64,000 bases of DNA from Xanthostigma xanthostigma (lineage: Eukaryota > Arthropoda > Insecta > Raphidioptera > Raphidiidae), in assembly GCA_963575645.1 (NCBI GenBank), contig OY754471.1, positions 33,798,401-33,862,400 on the forward strand, written 5' to 3'. Both the position numbers and the translations under genes were made by a program. Positions 12,480 to 23,500 of the stretch are shown piece by piece. Each line of letters opens with the position of its first letter. Within the stretch, counting starts at the first letter, position 1. The notes below the pieces were generated by a model, which was not told the DNA's origin, made no database searches, and was given only the letters and a program-made list of their open reading frames with translations.

Positions 12480-13659
12480 TATTATTAAAAATAATTTAGT
12501 TACTATCTCTGATTCACAAGAAGTAGAAAATACTTTCAAGGACTACTTTGTAAATAATATTACCAAGACTTTAAACTTGAATGACGCTGGAATATATCTA
12601 AGTGTCACGTCATTAGATAATAGCAACAGCATCTTCCGTTACCCTTGTGATAAGAACTAAATTAACTTTACTATCATTAAATGACATAAAATCAGTAGGT
12701 TGGCATAATTTTTCCAATATTGTTTCGAATTCAATTGCTTAATGATAGCGAATCCATTATGCATTATTATAACAGAGAGAATTCCCATCACTGCTTAAAC
12801 AAACTCTACACAAAAAAAAGAGGATACCAGTTGCTATGATAATTATTTTTTTTTGCAAACATATGATTAAATCAAGCAACTAGTTTGGTTTTTGTACTGA
12901 TTGTTCAGTAAAATTGGCTATTTTTTATAACAATAAATCTAATTACTAAAGCGTGGAACAACGAAAATTTATCTGTCGCTGCATTGCCTGACTTATCGGA
13001 GACTTTTGGCAGTATCCATCATGAATTAGTCTGTACTGAATTATATAATTATGGAATCGGCGCCGCTGACCTACATTTGATAGCATCCTATTTGTCCGAC
13101 TGCTCGCAAACAATTCAACTGAATACTTAATATAAAGAACACTCAGGTCCATACTGTAAGATCATTTAAATCCAATCAGCCGGTGTACCTCGAGGATCAA
13201 TACTCGGTCTGCTTATTTTTGTATTAAAAATTGTTCTCAAAATTTTGATGAGAACATCATATTGTTTGCGGATGATACAGCAGTGATTTTCGAAACATGA
13301 GCATTGAGCATATTGATAGCTCTGTGACGTCAAGTAAATACTGTTTTTTTTTTTTTTTTAATTAGTCTATCTGTGAATTTAAACAAAGACTAAACTCATT
13401 TAATTTCGCAATTATGGAGATTTAGCAAATGGTATTTTCTATTCCCGTAGAAAATAGTGTAAAATTGAGAGGGGTATTTATGGACACAAATTTAAAGTAA
13501 AACTCGCATGTAGACCATAAAATCTCCCAAATAAACAAATACATTTTCTTATCGAAATTAATTTTGTTCCGATTACCGTACCTTTAAATATTTATCATAC
13601 TTAATGCCTTTGTTGAGTCACACAAACGATTTGGTATAATTTTTGGGTTCCTTTTCTAG
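12480..13659 (+). mobile_element. Decayed LINE (Jockey/CR1-like) reverse transcriptase, 5' piece
   Basis: Scattered over several frames are words of a non-LTR reverse transcriptase: DSQEVENTFKDYF near 12515, DLSETFGSIHHELV near 12990, SAGVPRGSILG near 13175, LFADDTAVIF near 13263, and KISQINKYIFLSKL near 13525. Stops and frameshifts separate them, so this is an old dead copy. The Penelope-like element interrupts it; the rest continues at 16648. Confidence 0.65.
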
Positions 13660-13773
13660 TATAAGGGTATTTAAATCTTTGATTAACGTCTGATTAGAAC
13701 TCTTCAATAAATAAAATTATCGACCAATTTTTCAGACAATATATTAACAAACAATATAAAATTAATACATTAA

Positions 13774-13803
13774 CGTTTCGATCCGGATTTGGATCTTCTT
13801 CAG
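13774..13803 (-). ncRNA. Hammerhead-ribozyme-like core in the Penelope 3' terminal region
   Basis: On the minus strand CTGAAGA is followed by one A, a stem GATCC/GGATC with a 6-base loop, then GAAAC. A short GTTAAT loop and GTA follow, where a minimal hammerhead would cleave. Penelope-like elements of many eukaryotes are known to carry hammerhead motifs in their terminal repeats. The extra A between box and stem departs from the minimal consensus. Activity is inferred only. Confidence 0.5.
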
Positions 13804-14058
13804 AACGGATCTAAAAATATAAAAAATAATTAATAATTAGTTTCTATTTACTCTGAATGCAATTCGTGATAGATATTTTTAAAATATAAATATTGAAAAA
13901 ATAATAACAAACAATGTTTTATTATGTAGTCATGGAAATAATTTGAGCACCTATAAATAAAGAAAAATTATTAAAAACAAATTATTTCAAAATAATATTA
14001 TATATATTACTTAAATTTTCAGTATCTAATTGAGCATTGAGAGAATTTTTATTTGATT

Positions 14059-16452
14059 TTATATGTAACATTTCCGAAATATTTCTTTTAAAAAAAAAAA
14101 AAAAAAATTAGTTTCATTATCTAAAATTTTTATATCATCCCAATTAATTTTGTGGTCAAGTTCTAATTTGTGTTTAGTTATTACATTATGTTTATCAGGG
14201 ATTAATTTGTGATTATTTTGATGCTCTTTTATTCTTGTTTTAAGAGCTCTTTTAGTTTGACCAATATAATTCTTAGCACAATTTTCACAATTAATTTTAT
14301 ATACAACATTATGCTTTTGAAATTTATTAATTTTATCTTTTCCCTTTTTAATAATTTTATCAAGTTTATTATTAACATTAAAAACAGTTTTTATATTTAA
14401 ATTTTTAAGAAATGAACTAAATTTTATTGAAATATTTTCGAAAAAAGGAATTACTATAAAAGGACAATCAACATTATTAACATTGTTTTGTGAATTATGA
14501 CTTTTTGTTAATTTATTAATTCTAATTTTGATAAATTTATTTATAAATTTGAGAGGATAAGAATTGGCAAGTAGGATTTGACGAACTAAATTAAAATTAT
14601 TTAAGTGAAATTTTAGTTTAGATAATAAAATAGATTTATCAATAAGATTATAAACCATAGCTATCTTTTGATTTATTGGATGATTAGAATAAAAATTTAA
14701 AACTCTACCAGAACTAGTTGGTTTATTAAACCAGTTAAATTCAACAATACCGTTATTATTAATAATTAGTGTATCTAGAAAACTAATTTGATTATTATTT
14801 TCTATTTCATGAGTGAATTTAATTTTAGGGTGAAAATTATTAAATATACAAATCATATAGTTTATTTTATCTTTAGGAATAATACAAAAAATATCGTCAA
14901 CATATCTGTGATAGGTAATAGGTAGAAAATTAAGATTACCAAAACATTGTTTTTCTAAATCTCTCATAACAAATTCAGCAAAAATTGGAGACAAAGGAGA
15001 ACCCATAGGAGTACCATCAATTTGTTGATAGCATTTATTATCAAATAAAAAATATGTGGAATTTAAAATTAAATTGATGGCTATAGTTAATTCATTCCAC
15101 GGAATGTTACAATGTGGACTTATAATATTCCAACGCGATTTAATACTGTTAATAATAAGTTCAATTGGTATATTAGTAAATAATGATGTAACGTCGAGTG
15201 ATATCATGATATGATCTTTTGGAATAATGACATTTTTGATTTTATTAATAAATTCATAGGAATTTATTACAGAATGGTTAGTTTCTTGTAAACCGTTAGA
15301 TAAAATTTTATGTAAAAAAGCAGCTAAGTTATGTAGAGGACTACCAATGGATGACACAATCATTCTGTAAGGAACATCTTTTTTATGTATTTTTGGTAAA
15401 GCATAAGCGCGTGCTAAATTGGCTGAAGTTATAAATAACTTTCTAAAATCAATGTTGTCAATATATTCATTAGATATCCATCTTTTAAGTAATGTTTTTT
15501 GTTTATCAATAATATTATTAATAGGATTTCTTTTAGTTAGTAAATAAGTATTTTTATCTAATAACATTTCATTAACTTTTTCTAAATAAGTAGTCCAATT
15601 AACTGCTACAGTTACATTTCCTTTATCAGCTTTAGTAAATAATATATCAGAATTGTTTTTAATAAAATTTTGAGTAAAGTTAATATTACGTTCAATTTGT
15701 TTTTCAATAAAGCTTTTATGTATTATCTTTTTTTGTTTCTTTGATTGTTCAATTATAAAATCAACAGTCTTATGTCTAATTTCGTTATGTAATGTTATTT
15801 GAATTTTATAAAGACTTGATTCAACACATTTGATAAATTCAATTTGAGCATTTTTATCTAAAATATCACGTTTTAAGCTAAATTTACCTCCAAGAGATAC
15901 TATATCAACAACTTCATTAGGTATAATTTTATCAGAGAGATTAACAAACCACTTTTTTCTAAAATCAACATAATTATCATAATAACCATTTTTTTCTTTA
16001 TATAATGAATCTAATTTTTTAATTTTATTATTTTGAATTTTATCATAAAATTTATTAAGTTTAATTTGCTGTGTGTGATAAAATTTACAATAAACATCAT
16101 GTGGCAGTCTACTTTCAATAACGAATTCTAAATTCATTAATTTCTTTTTTAAAAAATTGATTTTAAAATGTAAATCTTTTATTTCTAGATTTAATAAATT
16201 AATTTGTAATTTTGACAATTTACGTTGAAATTTATTTTTAACTAATTGACTATTAAAATTAAAATGTCGTAAATTTTTCACAATATGTTGTAAATATTTA
16301 GGTAATAAATCCATTTTTCTACATTTTATAAGGAAATCTAAATGTGAATCTGTTTCTTTATATTTTCGAGCATAATTCATCCAATCTTTTAAATTTATTC
16401 TTGTTTTATTATCATAAATATTAAATAGAAAACCACTTATCTGTTTAGACAT
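14059..16452 (-). CDS. Penelope-like reverse transcriptase with C-terminal GIY-YIG endonuclease
   Basis: The 797-residue protein has a long lysine- and asparagine-rich N-terminal part. Its reverse transcriptase shows MISLDVTSLFTNIP (about residue 415), GTPMGSPLSPIFAEF (about 480) and the catalytic YVDDIF (about 515). A C-terminal GIY-YIG nuclease domain follows (VVYKINCENCAKNYIGQTKR, about 715-735). This pair of domains defines Penelope-like retroelements, which copy RNA at a nicked site and are related to telomerase. The start methionine follows the upstream terminal repeat directly. The last codons run through a long homopolymer (14089-14107 on the plus strand), so the true C-terminus is uncertain; sequence in another frame after the run resembles the usual tail. 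Otherwise the frame is open. Confidence 0.9.
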   Translation of the reverse strand: MSKQISGFLFNIYDNKTRINLKDWMNYARKYKETDSHLDFLIKCRKMDLLPKYLQHIVKNLRHFNFNSQLVKNKFQRKLSKLQINLLNLEIKDLHFKINFLKKKLMNLEFVIESRLPHDVYCKFYHTQQIKLNKFYDKIQNNKIKKLDSLYKEKNGYYDNYVDFRKKWFVNLSDKIIPNEVVDIVSLGGKFSLKRDILDKNAQIEFIKCVESSLYKIQITLHNEIRHKTVDFIIEQSKKQKKIIHKSFIEKQIERNINFTQNFIKNNSDILFTKADKGNVTVAVNWTTYLEKVNEMLLDKNTYLLTKRNPINNIIDKQKTLLKRWISNEYIDNIDFRKLFITSANLARAYALPKIHKKDVPYRMIVSSIGSPLHNLAAFLHKILSNGLQETNHSVINSYEFINKIKNVIIPKDHIMISLDVTSLFTNIPIELIINSIKSRWNIISPHCNIPWNELTIAINLILNSTYFLFDNKCYQQIDGTPMGSPLSPIFAEFVMRDLEKQCFGNLNFLPITYHRYVDDIFCIIPKDKINYMICIFNNFHPKIKFTHEIENNNQISFLDTLIINNNGIVEFNWFNKPTSSGRVLNFYSNHPINQKIAMVYNLIDKSILLSKLKFHLNNFNLVRQILLANSYPLKFINKFIKIRINKLTKSHNSQNNVNNVDCPFIVIPFFENISIKFSSFLKNLNIKTVFNVNNKLDKIIKKGKDKINKFQKHNVVYKINCENCAKNYIGQTKRALKTRIKEHQNNHKLIPDKHNVITKHKLELDHKINWDDIKILDNETNFFFFFLKEIFRKCYI

Positions 16453-16647
16453 TATAATTGGTCTAATGTCACAATATTCAAATCTTTGATTAACGTCTGA
16501 TTAGAACTCTTCAATAAATAAAATTATCGACCAATTTTTCAGACAATATATTAACAAACAATATAAAATTAATACATTAATTTTATATTGTTTGTTAATA
16601 TATTGTCTGAAAAATTGGTCGATAATTTTATTTATATAAGGGTATTT

Positions 16648-16840
16648 GTTAAAACTTTAGAAAAAATGTCTAAGAGCTATTGAGAATGTTGGTTCAAGGC
16701 AGTCTTGTAAACCATTATTTAGAAAACGTAATCTACTAACACTAGTCACTAATACTAGGTAACTGGAGAGTGCTACCTTTGTTGAAAAATATTCGCAGCT
16801 ATTTACAAAAAATATTCACGCATACGGAACAAGAACAAAC
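16648..16840 (+). mobile_element. Decayed LINE, 3' piece continuing across the Penelope insertion
   Basis: After the second target-duplication copy the LINE homology resumes (ENVGSRQSCKPLFRKRN, near 16695; FTKNIHAYGTRTN, near 16800). This is the thumb region that normally follows the reverse transcriptase palm. Together with 12480-13659 it shows that the LINE was present before the Penelope element arrived. Confidence 0.6.
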
Positions 16841-16862
16841 GGGTGAAATTTTTAATGACTTA

Positions 16863-16960
16863 CTAGCGGCCCTGTACGTGCTTCGCTACGTATAAAGTGG
16901 AATAATAAAAAAATTTAATTGGAACATCTATCTATCTATCTAGCTATATATTTTATTAAT
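16863..16960 (-). mobile_element. Helitron 3' end fragment
   Basis: On the minus strand the end reads GGCCGCTAG then T, with a hairpin (ACGTAGCGAAGCACGT-like) just inside it. The rest dissolves into ATCT repeats and AT-rich sequence. Only the 3' terminus is recognisable. Confidence 0.45.
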
Positions 16961-17014
16961 TGCTAGCTATTTTAAAAAATACATGTGCGTATATGTGTGT
17001 CAATAAAAAAATAG

Positions 17015-17156
17015 CGTAAAGTATTCGTGAATAACTGGTCTTTAAAACACTTGCTCTATTTCGAACACTCCGGCTGCGCCGTCGTGCTCGAAAAAAAAAG
17101 CGTAAAGTATTCGTGGATAACTGGTCTTTAAAGCACTTGCTCTATTTTATTATTTA
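17015..17156. repeat. 56-bp direct repeat flanking a short GC-rich palindrome
   Basis: GCGTAAAGTATTCGTG followed by ATAACTGGTCTTTAAA and CACTTGCTCTATTT occurs at 17016 and again at 17099. The spacer TCGAACACTCCGGCTGCGCC...GTGCTCGA is itself roughly palindromic. Non-coding. Confidence 0.6.
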
Positions 17157-17159
17157 TTG

Positions 17160-18060
17160 AACAACGATGTAAGTCAAATTTTCATTTCACATGGCTTGCT
17201 CGTTAGTCTTAATGACAAAACAGTGTAATATATTCAAAATTTACACAAAAAATAATAATACATGCAATTTATATACAGGCTGTATCACAGGAAACCGTAC
17301 ATAGGGAAGGAAAAGTACACACTATACAGTACAAATTAGTTAAGATCAGAGATTGCTTTGCCCTCCATTCAGAGATCGTTACCATGGTTTACATAATGAA
17401 ATCTATTCGAGATCGTGGCACAATCTGAATGAACATAAAGACTCCTATAATAATTAATAGGCGTTCGTAGTGAGCGAAATTAATGATTTTCATCCCGTCG
17501 AAGTCGAATGATATATTTTTTCAGTAGAATTTCCAATATTGTTTATATTTTCTGTATTTTATCCTCCTTTTGGTACTCTACACATTATCCACTCTTATGT
17601 TGTGAATTCAAATAGTTCTTGGTGTCAATATGGCTCAATTCTGGTAGACCAGTTTTCGCTACTCTATAGTCCCCTGTCACTAAAATCTATTCTGAACATA
17701 TTGAATAGTATGAACTCTGAAGCCACTATGGAATAAGTCTAATTTGTTTTATATATTCTTTTTTCACATCAAAATGTCTATACCTATTTCTGACATAAGT
17801 TTTTGAAATTTAATAAACAACATGCTTATAATTAATATAGTAGTTGTATGATGGCATTATCGTCGAGAGAAGATATTAGTTTATTTTTTGCAAGAAAAAT
17901 TTAATCAAAAATAAACTTGAGACAATTTACGATCAACGAATTATTACTTTTTTTACAATAAATAGTGAAAGTAGGTGCGTTTTACTATCAATGAGCGCTT
18001 ATCGTGATTTAAATATTTTGAAATTACATTCCGTAATTATTAAATATGTAATAATAATAA
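17160..18060. other. AT-rich stretch without a recognised gene
   Basis: The open frames are short and lack splice sites, domains or repeat ends that I recognise. Confidence 0.4.
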
Positions 18061-18062
18061 TA

Positions 18063-18259
18063 CAAATAATAGTGTGTATCAATGCCATCCGATTTCGATT
18101 AAATTTACTCCTATTTAGCCACCCCCCAAAACTCAATAACAATAACAATAATCCCATACGCTGCATAAAATTGTTATTTTCATGAGTTTTGGGGGGTGGC
18201 TAAACAGGGGTAAATTTAATCGAAATCGGATGGCATTGATACACACTATTATTATTTTG
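18063..18259. repeat. Hairpin with about 75-bp arms
   Basis: The left arm contains GTGTGTATCAATGCCATCCG and TAGCCACCCCCCAAAACTCA. The right arm carries their complements, around a 50-bp loop of CAATAACAATAATC-type sequence. The arms are nearly identical, so the duplication is fairly young. Further copies of ATGCCATCCGATT lie just outside. Confidence 0.7.
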
Positions 18260-18760
18260 TACTTAGGACAGTATAAATTTCGAATGCCATCCGATTTGAA
18301 CAATTTTTAGTGTTTTTTTTACTTATTGTTGAAAAAATCGAAAAAAAGGGTTTTTCGACGACTTTGAGGGGTTGTTTCTCCGAAACTGCCCATCAGGATC
18401 GGATGGCATTTTTTTCCCAACGTTTGGTGGTGTCAATAAGTATGCTCACTAATTTTGAAGCGGTTGCCTTTTCAGTTTTTTTTTTTTATTCGCTAGTGCA
18501 AAAACGGCCCGCGTGTTTCGGCTGGAAAAAAAAATTTATTACATAATTAGGGTATTTCCTTCAATGCAACCGCATTTTTATCCGGTTGCCTTTTCAAAAA
18601 TTTTTCGATTTTTCCCCATCCCCATATCGCCGCCCCTGTCCATTTGGGGTCACTTTGGCCGCTACCAGGAGGCTCTGTACCACTCAAAGGCCCAGATTAC
18701 CACTCGCCATCCGGTTGCCTCTCCGACACCGGACTGACGTGCCATTGCTTTGAATTTATT
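18260..18760. other. Non-coding stretch with recurring ATGCCATCCG and CGGTTGCCTTTTC words
   Basis: ATGCCATCCGATTT recurs at 18279, and its complement at about 18396-18407. CGGTTGCCTTTTCA occurs at 18462 and 18583, and CGGTTGCCTCTCC at 18712. It is more GC-rich than its surroundings near 18610-18740. Plus-strand frames of 70-80 codons exist here but show no domain. Confidence 0.4.
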
Positions 18761-18769
18761 ATATCATGT

Positions 18770-19780
18770 TTGAATTTTAAGTATGCCCTTATAACTATAT
18801 AATGTATAATATATATAATATATAATCTAGTTTTGAATTACAGAATAAGTATAGAAATTGCCAGAAGTGCACTGATTTTTCGCAACATTAGCGCCTTCCG
18901 GCGGCTCTTTATCTTCCGCCTAGCCTTCTGGCAATTTTTTCCCTACTTACTCGTACTATCTCCTATTATTTTGCAAATTTTCAGCTCTGCACCGAGTCAC
19001 CCATTTTCTCCGAGCCAGCTCTTAGTCCATTATACTTATTTTAATAATTTCCCTGCTGGGAAATAGGCGTGGTTTGGGACTTAATTCGGATTTAATTAGG
19101 AGAAAACTGGAATTTGTTTTAATACCTTCAGTTTAGGTCTGAAAAGAACATACTAGGTTTTCTACTTCTTGCTTTAGCCACTGCCGGCTTATAAATTATA
19201 CTTAGAAATCAGAAAACAATATATTTTTTCTATCAGAACATTCTATACAAATATTATAGAGATTGACATTCTGAATTAAATTAAGCCCAAAACCGACCCA
19301 AAACTTTTTTTAAAAATTTTCTTTCTTAAATCTGGCGTCTTGGCTTCAATTAATAAATGTTTGTTTTTTTAGTTTTCCCTAAATATCTCGAAATCTTAGG
19401 GTTCTAGGAAAAAAACACTATACAGATTTACAAAATTAAAGTTATGCACATATTTACTACAAAAAAGTAAACCATATCCAAAGCGGCTACTCTACAGAAT
19501 AAATTTTATCAAAATGGCATCTTTTGATTAAAACTCTAAATATGAAGGCTAGAGGCCTTCATGTCAATTGTTTCCATTTTTAAAGAGAAGTATTCGATAA
19601 ATAATAAATGACCGTTTAGAGATTATAAACCTATCCGTAAGCTAACTAACAATGTCGTAGAAAATTGATTCACGACCACCCTACACAGATAATTTTGTCA
19701 AGATAGTACTTTTCGGCTAAAAATAGAAATATTTGTCACTAAGTGCTTTAGTAAGAACGATATTCATTAAATATTAAATT
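18770..19780. other. AT-rich stretch without a recognised gene
   Basis: Two weak matches to the recurring words CTACACAGATAATTTTGTCAA and its kin (19470-19510, 19672-19720) suggest old copies of the inverted repeat at 26905-27100. Nothing else is seen. Confidence 0.35.
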
Positions 19781-19797
19781 CTCATACAGATATTATA

Positions 19798-20091
19798 AGA
19801 TAAGTAGAAGTTTTGTTCCAAAATATGTATTAAAGGAGATTTGGTTGAGGAAGAATAGAAAAATAAGCTTTACCAAAGTATGCATAGAGGTGTATGTTAT
19901 AATGTTTGGTTTATCTGATTTGTAATGCATTTATTTGAAATTTGGAAATCAAAATAATATTTATGTAATTGAATACTATACATGTTCATAGGCCCTGAGG
20001 ATGAAAATATAATTTTCGAAACGTTGGCCACAACCGATACTTTGGTAAAGCTTGTTTCTCTATTGTTATTCAACCAAATAAATCTCCTTCA
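19798..20091 (+). mobile_element. Penelope-derived hairpin element with 12-bp target duplication
   Basis: ACAGATATTATA is present on both sides (19786-19797 and 20092-20103). The ends are inverted copies of about 55 bp (AGCTTTACCAAAGTAT near 19873, ATACTTTGGTAAAGCTTG near 20038). The interior carries CTGAGGA, a stem and GAAACGTTGGCC (19995-20028), the word that marks Penelope terminal repeats. It has no ORF. Confidence 0.75.
19995..20023 (+). ncRNA. Hammerhead-ribozyme-like core in a Penelope hairpin element
   Basis: CTGAGGA, one T, stem GAAAAT/ATTTTC with loop ATA, then GAAAC. The stem is perfect. The downstream arm GTTGGCCACAAC could form stem III. As at 13774-13803, there is one base more than the minimal hammerhead consensus. 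Confidence 0.45.
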
Positions 20092-20373
20092 ACAGATATT
20101 ATAGTCATATTTGTGGGCTATCAAACTCTGTCAAATTTTTTTGGAACATTTGAAAGCTGACACCCTACGGTAACATTTTTCCCAGATCGTTTTTTTTAAA
20201 ATAAAAAGGTAAACTCTTTGAAAAATTGCATTTTTAGGGTGACCGCTTTCAAGTTTTTTAAATATTTTAACTCAGTTAGATAGTCTATGAATATGTCTAT
20301 AAGCCGCATATGGAAATGTTTGATTTCTTGAATACCCTTTTAACTAAATCATTCCGCATCAAGTATTTCCTTT

Positions 20374-20539
20374 TGTTCAGAAATGCTTTTAATCTGAATT
20401 TATTTAATTTTGTAGATGTACATAAACAATATTACATGTTACTATTATTTTGACAGTAATTGAATTTTTATTTTTCATTGTTCTATTTTTATTTTTTTCA
20501 TGGCTAATTAACAACACAGATATGTCGCGATTTCCAACA
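20374..20539 (-). repeat. BEL/Pao 3' LTR
   Basis: This 166-bp direct repeat of the copy at 25858-26023 differs from it at two positions. It follows the target duplication CCTTT and begins and ends with TG/CA. Confidence 0.9.
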
Positions 20540-23500
20540 TACCGCCCGTCTCGTTCTTTTATAATTAGAACGATACAAAAGTCACGATTGGTCGAGAGCC
20601 TAATGGCCGCCCGCCATGGCGTCTGGTAGTCCGAGACGAATAATTTTGACAATTGGTCTCAAGTATGTCGATGTTGCTGTTTTTACGGTGACAGCTCGTG
20701 TATTACCATCGTCACCGTAATGAACTTCTGTAACACGAGCCAAAGGCCACTTGCTTGGTGCGGTTATCAAATCCTTGATCAGCACAATTTCATTGACGCG
20801 AAGATTTTTCTGAGTAGAGGTCCACTTAGTTCGTTGTTGAAGAGTGTGCAAATACTCATTTCTCCATCGGGACCAAAAGATTTCATTCAGTCGCTGAATA
20901 AATTGCCAACGCGACAATCTAGCAGGATTCACTTCCAAAACCGATCTTGTCGGTAATGAATTAGGAGGTCTTCCAATCAAGAAGTGACCTGGAGTCAAAA
21001 AGCACAGTTCGCTAGGGTCATCAGGTAAAACTCCAATAGGTCGCGAGTTAAGATTACACTCGATTTTACAAAGAAAAGTTATCCATTCTTCGAAGGTTGG
21101 AGTAGCGTCATTTAAAATGCGTTTTAAGTGATTTTTCACTGATTTTACTCCAGCCTCCCACAGTCCACCGAAATGTGGTGCATGAGGAGGTATGAAGTGC
21201 CACTGAATGCCATCTGTCGCAATACTAGCTTGAAATTCATCATCTTGTTGCTGTTTGTTGATGGTTTCTCGTAGTTCTCGTTCAGCTCCTTGAAAAGTAG
21301 TACCGTTATCACTGTACATGTCAGATGGTCGACCTCTTCGTGATACAAAACGGTCAAATGCTGCTAAAAAGTTTGAGAAGAGTAGTCCGACACAAGCTCA
21401 AGATGAATTGCACGGGTCGCTAGGCAGATGAACAGCGCGATGTAACCTTTGTGGGACTTATGTCCTCTCCCGGGAGCTGTTCGAATATTAACTGGACCTG
21501 CATAGTCTATTCCCGTATGGGAAAACGGTGCTAATTGCGTGACGCGAGGCGACGGGAGATGCGCCATAATTTGAGTCATTGGTTTTCCATCGTAACGAAT
21601 ACACTTTACACACTTATGAATGTGCCCCTTGACTGAACGTCTTGCATTCAATATCCAATAATTTTGCATTAGAGTACTCATGACTAATCGTATACCACCG
21701 TGATTTGTACGTTGATGTACATCGGCGATAATTAGTTCAGCTATTCTTCCCGTTGGAAGTATTATAGGATGTTTTTCGTCGTAGAGGATGTTTGCTTTGT
21801 CAATTCGTCCACCAACACGTAAAATGCCATTTTCATCAATAATTGGGTGTAAGTAATTTGGTTAATTTGTCTTGACGTGATAGTTGCTGATTGCGTTTTA
21901 GAATCTTAAGTTGCTGATAAAAAACTTCCTTTTGAGCTTGTTTGACCCAATATTGTTTCGCAATCTCGATGAGTTTACTGAACGAGTGGTTATTGTGTAG
22001 TTTTCGTACATTCAACCATTTCAGACAATAGGCGGTTATCCGCAGGATTTTTTTCCATGAAGATTTTAAATGGTGCAAATTAAAAATCTCATGTGGGATG
22101 ACCTCCGGCTGGTTTCTCTGCTCTGCAGCCAAACATCCAATAATCTGGTTTTCATCCTTGGTCTCCTGTAACAACTCCGCATTTTTGTGCTTAGTCGTAA
22201 GAGGCCATTTATTTGGGTTATCCTTGAGCCACTCAGGGCCCGTCCACCAAAGAGTGTGTCTGTTAAGTTCTTCCGGAAAAATACCCCGTGACGCACAATC
22301 TGCTGGGTTTGATGTAGTGGGTACGTGATGCCATACAGCGGTTGGAATGCGTGTTTGGATGTCAGATACACGGTTCGCGATAAAGGTTGGCCACTGTGAA
22401 GCATGTTTCTTTAACCATGCCAACACAATTTCCGAGTCTGACCATGCATGGACAGAAACAGAAGTCAACTCTAAGACCTTTTGGACTCGTTCAATGACTC
22501 TAGCCAATAGATGAGCCGCACACAATTCCAGTTTAGCGATAGTTTGGTGTTTAACTGGAGCAACTTTAGATTTTCCCACGATGAGGCTGATCTTTACCTG
22601 ATTATTAGGTTCTTCTACTCGTAAATAAACAGCAACTGCGTAAGCTTGTTTAGACGCATCGCAGAATCCATGCATCTCCAAACCGCTGCAGTCTGGTTTC
22701 CAATTGATGTATCTTGGCACATTGATTTGACGAAGTTCAGTCAATTGACTGTGGAATTTATGCCAACGAACCTGCATCTCGTCAGGGACCTCGTCATCCC
22801 AATCCAAACGTAACAACCATAGTTCTTGTATAAGAATTTTAGCTACAATTGTCACAGGTGATAGCCAGCCAGCTGGATCAAAAATTCTTGCAATCGTCGA
22901 TAGAATTTCTCGTTTTGTGGAACCTTTTGCGCTTTGTATTGAGACGGAGAATTTAAATGCATCACATTTCATATCCCACCTCACCCCGAGCACTTTTACT
23001 GATTCGTCCTGGTTTATGGGAGAGACTAGTTTGCTGGCGAGTAGTTCTTTTGGTATATTTTTCAGTACTTCGGCGTGATTTGAGGACCACTTCCTAAGAT
23101 TGAATTGACCAGCTGATAATAGTTGTTGGAGTTCTCTTTGCAGTTCGACAGCAGCCGCAATAGTCGGTGCGCCAGTTAACAAATCATCAACATAGAAATC
23201 ACGATTCAAGATCTGAGCTGCCGTAGGAAAATTCTTCATTTCGTCTTCTGACAACTGTTTCAAAACACGATTCGCCAAAAACGGAGCTGGAGCGGTGCCG
23301 TAAGTGACGGTGTTCAAATCGTATGAATTCACCTGTTTTGATTTAGGATTCAACCACAGAATGCGTTGAAGGTGTCGTTCTTCTGGGGACACGAGAATTT
23401 GTCGAAACATTTTCTCAATATCTGCGCGCAGTGCGACTTTATGTTTTCTCCACCTCAACACAACATCGAGTAGGTCAGGCAATAATTGTGGACCAACATA

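Larger units (their letters stand above)
13673..16634 (-). mobile_element. Penelope-like element, nearly complete, with terminal repeats and 13-bp target duplication
   Basis: TATAAGGGTATTT lies on both sides (13660-13672 and 16635-16647). A roughly 106-bp direct repeat starts AATCTTTGATTAACGTCTG at both ends (13673-13778 and 16480-16585). At the upstream end the repeat is extended by an inverted copy (16586-16634), giving the hairpin typical of Penelope termini. The single ORF lies between. The element sits inside an older LINE. Confidence 0.9.

Noticed and set aside
17539-17736. 65-codon plus-strand frame
   Set aside because: No signal peptide, domain or splice sites could be supported.
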